Shown here one piece after another: positions 58,401 to 64,000 of a DNA stretch of 64,000 nucleotides (the stretch's first letter is position 1; each line of letters begins with the position of its first letter). The notes beneath the pieces were generated by a model. It had not been told where the DNA came from, ran no database searches, and was given only the letters and a program-made list of their open reading frames with translations. Where the stretch lies: assembly GCA_011799875.1 (NCBI GenBank), contig CM022297.1, forward strand, positions 541,678,795-541,742,794, written 5' to 3'. The position numbers and the translations under genes were made by a program. This DNA is from Thinopyrum elongatum (taxonomy: Eukaryota; Streptophyta; Magnoliopsida; Poales; Poaceae).

Positions 58401-60831
58401 CAGCCATGAACCAAAGGGCATTCCTGGCATCGGCCAATATATATGTGGAAACAATATCTCTAGTATCGAGGACACAAAATTTTAGGGCGTGGCGGAGAAA
58501 AGCGTCACGGGAAAGTGAAATTCTTTCAAGGACTGCCATATAATGGACCGGTGTACACTAGAACTGTCATAACTTTGTCATTCGGAGTCCGTTTTGGACC
58601 CACAAGTACTCAAAATGCTCACGGTGAGCATGCGAATCTAGAAAATACTCCCCGCTTGCACCAGGAGGCTCGGAGTATCCTCAAATTCAGCATTAAGCAG
58701 GACTTTTTGGCCCTGAAAGTCGACGAACATGATTCGCCGCTGCTTTTCGAACAAGTTTCTGAACCCATTGGCACTTCCTTTTGAAGGAAATTCAAGAGAT
58801 TAATTGATTATAGACATTAGCCTGCCCGATAAGAACAAATATTGCTTTCTGCACATGCTTTATGATCCGGGCAATCCCATTTGCCCGTAAATTCAAGAAA
58901 ATCCAGCGCCTATAAGCCATATACTCCGTGTTTTCCCCATGTGGCATGGTGTAACTTATGTGTCTGACAGCCATGAACCAAAGGGAATTCCTGGCATCGG
59001 TCAATATATATGTGGAAACAATATCTCCATTCTCGAGGACACAAAATATCAGGGCCTTGGGGAGAAAAGCGTCATGGGAAAGTGAAATTCTTTCAAGGCC
59101 TGCCATATAATGGACCGGTGTACACTAGAACGGTCATAACTTTGTCATTCGTAGTCCGTTTTGGACCCACAATTACTCAAAATGCTTGCGGCGAGCGAGC
59201 GAATCCAGAAAATACTCCCTGCTTGCACCAGGAGGCTTAGAGTACCCTCAAATTCGGTGTTAAGAAAGACTTTTTGGCCCTGAAAGTCGAAGAACATGAT
59301 GCGTCGCTGCTTTTCGAACAAGTTTATGAACCCATTAGCACTTCCTTTCGAAGGAAATTTGAGAGATTACATTGATTATAGACATTAGTCTCCCCGGAAG
59401 GGCAAACCTTGCTTTCTGTACATGCTCTATAATCCGGGCAATCCCATTTGGCCGTAAATTCAAGAAAATCCAACGCCTATAAGCCTTATACTCCTTGTTT
59501 TCGCCCTATGGCATAGTGTAACTTATGTGTGTGACAGCCATGACCAAAGGGCATTCCTGGCATTAGTCAATATATATGTGGAAACAATATCTCCAGTATC
59601 GAGGACACAAAATTTCAGGGCGGTGCGGAGAAAAGCATCATGGGAAATTGAAATTCGTTCAAGGACTACCATATAATGGACCGGTGTACACAAGAACGGT
59701 CATAGTTTTGTCATTCGGAGTCCTTTTGGGATCCACAAGTACTCAAAATGCTCGCGGTGAGCATGCAAATCCAAAAAATACTCCCCGCTTGCACCAGGAG
59801 GCTCGGACTACCCTCAAATTCAACGTTAAGCAGGACTTTTTGCCCCTGAAAGTCGAAGAACTTGATTCGCCGCTGCTTTTCGAACAAGTTTCTGAACCCA
59901 TTGGCACTTTCTTTCGAAGGAAATTTGAGAGATTACGTTGATTATAGACATTAGTCTCCTGGTAAGGACAAATGTCGCTTTCTTCACATGCTCTATGATC
60001 CAGGCAATCCCATTTGGCCGTAAATTCAAGAAAATCCAGCGCCTATAAGCCTTATACTCCTTGTTTTCGCCGTGTGGCATGGTGTAACTTATGTGTGTTA
60101 CAGCCATGAACCAAAGGGCATTCCTGGCATCGGTCAATATATAAGTGGAAACAATATCTCCAGTCTGGAGGACACAAAAGTTCAGGGCGGTGCGGAGAAA
60201 AGCGTCATGGGAAATTGAAATTCTTTCAAGGACTGCCATATAATGGACCGGTGTACACTAGAACGGTCATAACTTTGTCATTCGGAGTCCGTTTCGGACC
60301 CACAACTACTCAAAATGCTCGTGGCGAGCATGCGAATCCAGAAAATACTCCCCACTTGCACCAGGAGGCTCAGAGTACCCTCAAATTCAGCGTTAAGCAG
60401 GACTTTTTGTCCCTAAAAGTCGAAGAACATGATTCACCGCTGCTGTTCGAACAATTTTCTGAACCCATTGGCACTTCCTGTTGAAGGAAATTTGAGAGAT
60501 TACGTTGATTATAGACACTAGTCTCCTTGGTAAGGACAAACGTTGCTTTCTACACATGCTCTATGATTCGGGCAATCCCATTTGGCCGTAAATTCTAGAA
60601 AATCCAGCGCCTATAAGCCTTATACCCCTTGTTTTTGCCGTATGGCATGGTGTAACTTATGTGTCTGACAGCTATGAACCAAAGGGCATTCCTGGCATCG
60701 GTTAGTATATATGTGGAAACAATAACTCCAGTATCGAGGACACAAAATTTTAGGGCATTGCGGAGAAAAGCGTCACGGGAAAGTGAAATTCTTTCAAGGA
60801 CTGCCATGTAATGGACCGGTGTACACAACAA
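55420..60831. repeat. Higher-order repeat, six monomers (3402 bp), two units
   Basis: Frames at 55608, 56174, 56813 and 57193 recur exactly 3402 bp later at 59010, 59576, 60215 and 60595 with high identity. The second unit ends near the shortened monomer at 60856. Confidence 0.83.
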
Positions 60832-63800
60832 CGGTCATAACTTTGTCATTCGGAGCACCAGGAGGCTCAGAGTACCCTCAAATTCGGTGTTAAGCAGGAC
60901 TTGTTGGCCCTGAAAGTCAAAGAACATGATTCGCCGCTGCTTTTTGAACAAGTTTCTGAACCCATTGGAACTTCCTTTCGAAGGAAATTCGAGAGATTAC
61001 ATTGATTATAGACATTAGTCTCCCCGGTAAGGGCAAACATTGCTTTCTGCACATGCTCTATGATCCGGGCAATCCCATTTAAGGGCGTTGCGGAGAATAG
61101 CGTCATGGGAAAGTGAAATTCTTTCAAGGACTTTCATATAATGGACCGGTGTACACTAGAACGGTCATAACATTGTCACTCGGAGTCCGTTTTGGACCCA
61201 CAAGTACTCAAAATACTCGCGGCAAGCGTGCGAATCCAAAACATATTCTCGGATTGTGCTATGAGGCTCGGAGTAACCTAAAATTCGGCGTTAAGAAGGA
61301 CTTTTTCGCCCCGAAAGTCAAAGAACATGATTCTCCGCTGCTTTTCAAACAAGTTTCTGAACCCATTTGCACTTCCTTTTGAAGGAAATTCGAGAGATTA
61401 CATTGATTATTGACATTAGTCACCCCGGTAAGGACAAACGCTGCTTTCTGCACATGCTCTATGATCCGGGCAATCCCATTTGGCCGTAAATTCAAGAAAA
61501 TCCAGCGCCTATTAGCCTTATACTCCTTGTTTTCGCCCTGTGGCATGGTGTAACTTATGTGTGTGACAGCCATGAACCAAAGTGCATTCCTGGCATCGGT
61601 CAATATATATGTGGAAACAATATCTCTAGTATCGAGGACACTAAATTTCAGGGCGGTGCAGAGAAAAGCGTCACAGGAAATTGAAATTCGTTCAAGGAAT
61701 GGCATATAATGGACCGGTGTACACTAGAACGGTCATAGCTTTGTCATTCGGAGTCCTTTTGGGACCCACAAGTACTCAAAATGCTCGCGGTGAGCATGCA
61801 AATCCAAAACATACTCCCCGCTTGCACCAGGAGGCTCGGAGTACCCTCAAATTCGGCGTTAAGCAGGACTTTTTGGCCCTGAAAGTCGAAGAACTTGATT
61901 CACCGCTGCTTTTCGAACAAGTTTTTGAACCCATTGGCACTGTCTTTCGAAGGAAGTTCGAGAGATTACGTTGATTATAGACATTAGTCTCCCGGTAAGG
62001 ACAAACATTGCTTTCTGCACATGCTCTATGATCCGGGCAATCCCATTTGGCCGTAAATTCAAGAAAATCCAGCGCCTATAAGCCTTATACTCCTTGTTTT
62101 CGCCGTGTGGCATGGTGTAACTTATGTGTGTGACAGCCATGAAACAAAGGGCATTCCTGGCATCGGTCAATATAAGTGGAAACAATATATCCAGTCTCGA
62201 GGACACAAAATTTCAGGGCGGTGCGGAGAAAAGCGTCATGGGAAATTGAAATTCTTTCAAGGACTGCCATATAATGGACCGGTGTACACAACAACGGTCA
62301 TAACTTTGTCATTCGAAGTCCGTTTAGGACCCACAAGTACTCAAAATGCTCGCGGTGAGCGTGCAAATCTAGAAAATACTCCCCACTTGCACCAGGAGGC
62401 TCAGAGTACCCTCAAATTCGGCATTAAGCAGGACTTTTTGGCCCTAAAAGTCGAAGAACATGATTCGCCGCTGCTGTTCGAACAAGTTTCTGAACCCATT
62501 GGCACTTCCTTTCGAAGGAAATTTGAGAGATTACATTGATTATAGAAATTAGTCTCCCTGGTAAGGACAAACATTGCTTTCTCCACATGCTCTATGATCC
62601 GGGCAATCCCATTTGGCCGTAAATTCTAGAAAATCCATCGCCTATAAGCCTTATACTCCTTGTTTTCACCGTGTGGCATGGTGTAACTTATGTGTCTGAC
62701 AGCCATGAACCAAAGGGCATTCCTGGCATCGGTTAATATATATGTGGAAACAATATCTCCAGTCTCGAGGACACAAAATTTTAGGGCCTTGGGGAGAAAA
62801 GCGTCACGGGAAAGTGAAATTCTTTCAAGGACTGCCATATAATGGTCCGGTGTACACTAGAACGGTTATAACTTGGTCATTCGGAGTCCATTTTGGACCG
62901 ACAAGTACTCAAAATGCTCATGGCGAGCATGCAAATCCAGAAAATACTCACCGCTTGCACCAGGAGGCTAGGAGTACCCAAAAATTCAGTGTTAAGCAGG
63001 ACTTTTTGGCCCTGAAAGTCGAAGAACATGATTCGCCGTTGCTTTTCGAACAAGTTTCTGAACGCATTGGCACTTCCTTTCGAAGGAAATTTGAGAGATT
63101 ACGTTGATTATAGACATTAGTCTCCCTGGTAAGGGCAAACATTGCTTTTTGCACATGCTCTATGATCCGGGCAATCCCATTTGGCCGTAAATTCAAGAAA
63201 ATCCAGCGCCTATAAGCCTTATACTCCTTGTTTTCGCCCTGTGGCATGGTGTAACTTATGTGTGTGATAGCCATGAACCAAAGGGCATTCCTGGCATCGG
63301 TCAATATATATGTGGAAACAATATCTCCAGTATCAAGGACACTAAATTTCAGGGCGGTGCAGAGAAAAGCATGACGGGAAATTGAAATTCGTTCAAGGAC
63401 TCGCACATAATGGACCTGTGTACACTAGAACGGTCATAGCTTTGTCATTCGGAGTCCTTTTGGGACCCACAAGTACTCAAAATGCTTGCGGCGAGCGTGC
63501 AAATCCAAAAAAATACTCCCCGCTTGCACCAGGAGGCGCGGAGTACCCTCAAATTCGGCGTTTAGCAGGACTTTTTGGCCCTGAAAGTCGAAGAACATTA
63601 TTCGCCGCTGCTTTTCGAACAAGTTTCCGAACCCATTGGTACTGCCTTTCGAAGCTAATTCAAGAGATTACGTTGATTATAGACATTAGTCTCCCGGTAA
63701 GGACAAACGTTGCTTTCTGCACATGCTCTATGATCCGAGCAATCCCATTTAGCCGTAAATTCAAAAAAATCCAGCGCCTATAAGTCTTATACTCCTTGTT

Positions 63801-64000
63801 TTCGCCGTGTGGCATGGTGTAACTTATGTGTGTGACAGCCATGAACCAAAGGGCATTCCTGGCATCGATCAATATATAAGTGGAAACAATATCTCCAGTC
63901 TCGAGGACACAAAATTTCAGGGCGGTGTGTAGAAAAGCGTCATGGGAAATTGAAATTCTTTCAAGGACTGCCATATAATGGACCGGTGTACACTAGAACG

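Larger units (their letters stand above)
32081..64000 (+). mobile_element. CACTA (En/Spm-type) transposon, left end to window edge
   Basis: CACTACTAGGAGAAAGC begins exactly where the X LTR is interrupted. It is followed by subterminal repeats, a TNP2-type transposase gene and a long satellite array. No CCTAGTAGTG terminus is seen to the right, so the element, if it encloses the array, is over 31.9 kb. The 3 bp before the TIR are ACA; a true right end should be followed by ACA and then the missing ~110 bp of X LTR. That the array lies inside the CACTA is inferred, not shown. Confidence 0.7.
36989..64000. repeat. Satellite array, ~568-bp monomer, about 47 copies
   Basis: GGTCATAACTTTGTCATTCG recurs at 37015, 37582, 38150, 38718 and 39286, a period of 567-568 bp, and so on to the window edge. 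The array is one-directional (head to tail) with no foreign insertion seen. Each monomer includes GGAGTCCGTTTCGGACCCAC, ACATGCTCTATGATCCGGGC, CAATATATATGTGGAAACAA and GCGTCACGGGAAAGTGAAAT. Monomers differ by scattered substitutions and short indels. Two shortened monomers lie near 60856 and 61080. Open frames occur on both strands in most monomers but match no recognised protein. The array continues beyond 64000. Confidence 0.95.

Noticed and set aside
36989..64000. Dozens of 60-165-residue open frames on both strands as separate genes
   Set aside because: They are the same satellite monomer repeated. No start/stop context, promoter or recognised protein family supports them as genes.
36989..64000. 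rDNA spacer or a known centromeric satellite
   Set aside because: No rRNA sequence is adjacent, and I cannot match the monomer to a named satellite without a search.

Overview
The window looks like plant nuclear DNA made almost entirely of nested transposable elements. The element types and their termini point to a grass genome, probably the wheat/barley tribe (Triticeae). No ordinary host gene, rRNA or tRNA gene was recognised. Most element-encoded genes are broken by nonsense codons, frameshifts or deletions.

Layout, left to right. (1) 1-12406: a large Ty3/gypsy retrotransposon of Tat-lineage type, on the minus strand. It has a 5' LTR (11849-12406), a primer binding site, a decayed gag-protease-RT-RNaseH-archaeal-type RNaseH-integrase frame (11781-5796) and a 72-bp tandem array (4557-5668). 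An extra multi-exon gene lies on the opposite (+) strand (422-4394), as in maize Grande. Its 3' LTR lies left of the window. (2) 12407-19003: the 3' part of a non-autonomous LTR element ('element X', copy 1, +) into which the Tat element inserted. It carries no gag/pol, but two tandem related genes of unknown function and a 4.3-kb LTR. (3) 19004-21876: the 3' end and LTR of an Athila-type gypsy element. Its LTR contains an intact 1.1-kb non-autonomous CACTA transposon (19645-20760) with a TGG target-site duplication. (4) 21953-32080: element X copy 2, inverted, with both LTRs, a tRNA-iMet-type primer binding site and one broken gene. Its 5' LTR is cut at 32081 by the next element. (5) 32081 to the window end: a CACTA transposon with a left TIR, subterminal repeats and a broken TNP2-type transposase gene (33147-36653), followed by a tandem array of about 568-bp monomers (roughly 47 copies, 27 kb) that runs off the window. 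No right-hand CACTA terminus is visible.

How the parts relate. The right end of the small CACTA at 20760 and the left end of the large CACTA at 32081 match over about 47 bp, so the small one is a plausible derivative mobilised by the same transposase family. The two X copies share LTRs and gene 1 but differ by a ~1-kb segment carrying gene 2. The large LTRs of copy 1 and copy 2 form an inverted repeat of about 4.3 kb.

The most unusual signals are three. The first is the CACTA-associated 568-bp satellite with higher-order 2.27-kb and 3.4-kb repeats. The second is element X with its paralogous, separately promoted genes. The third is the seven-exon antisense gene of the Tat element.
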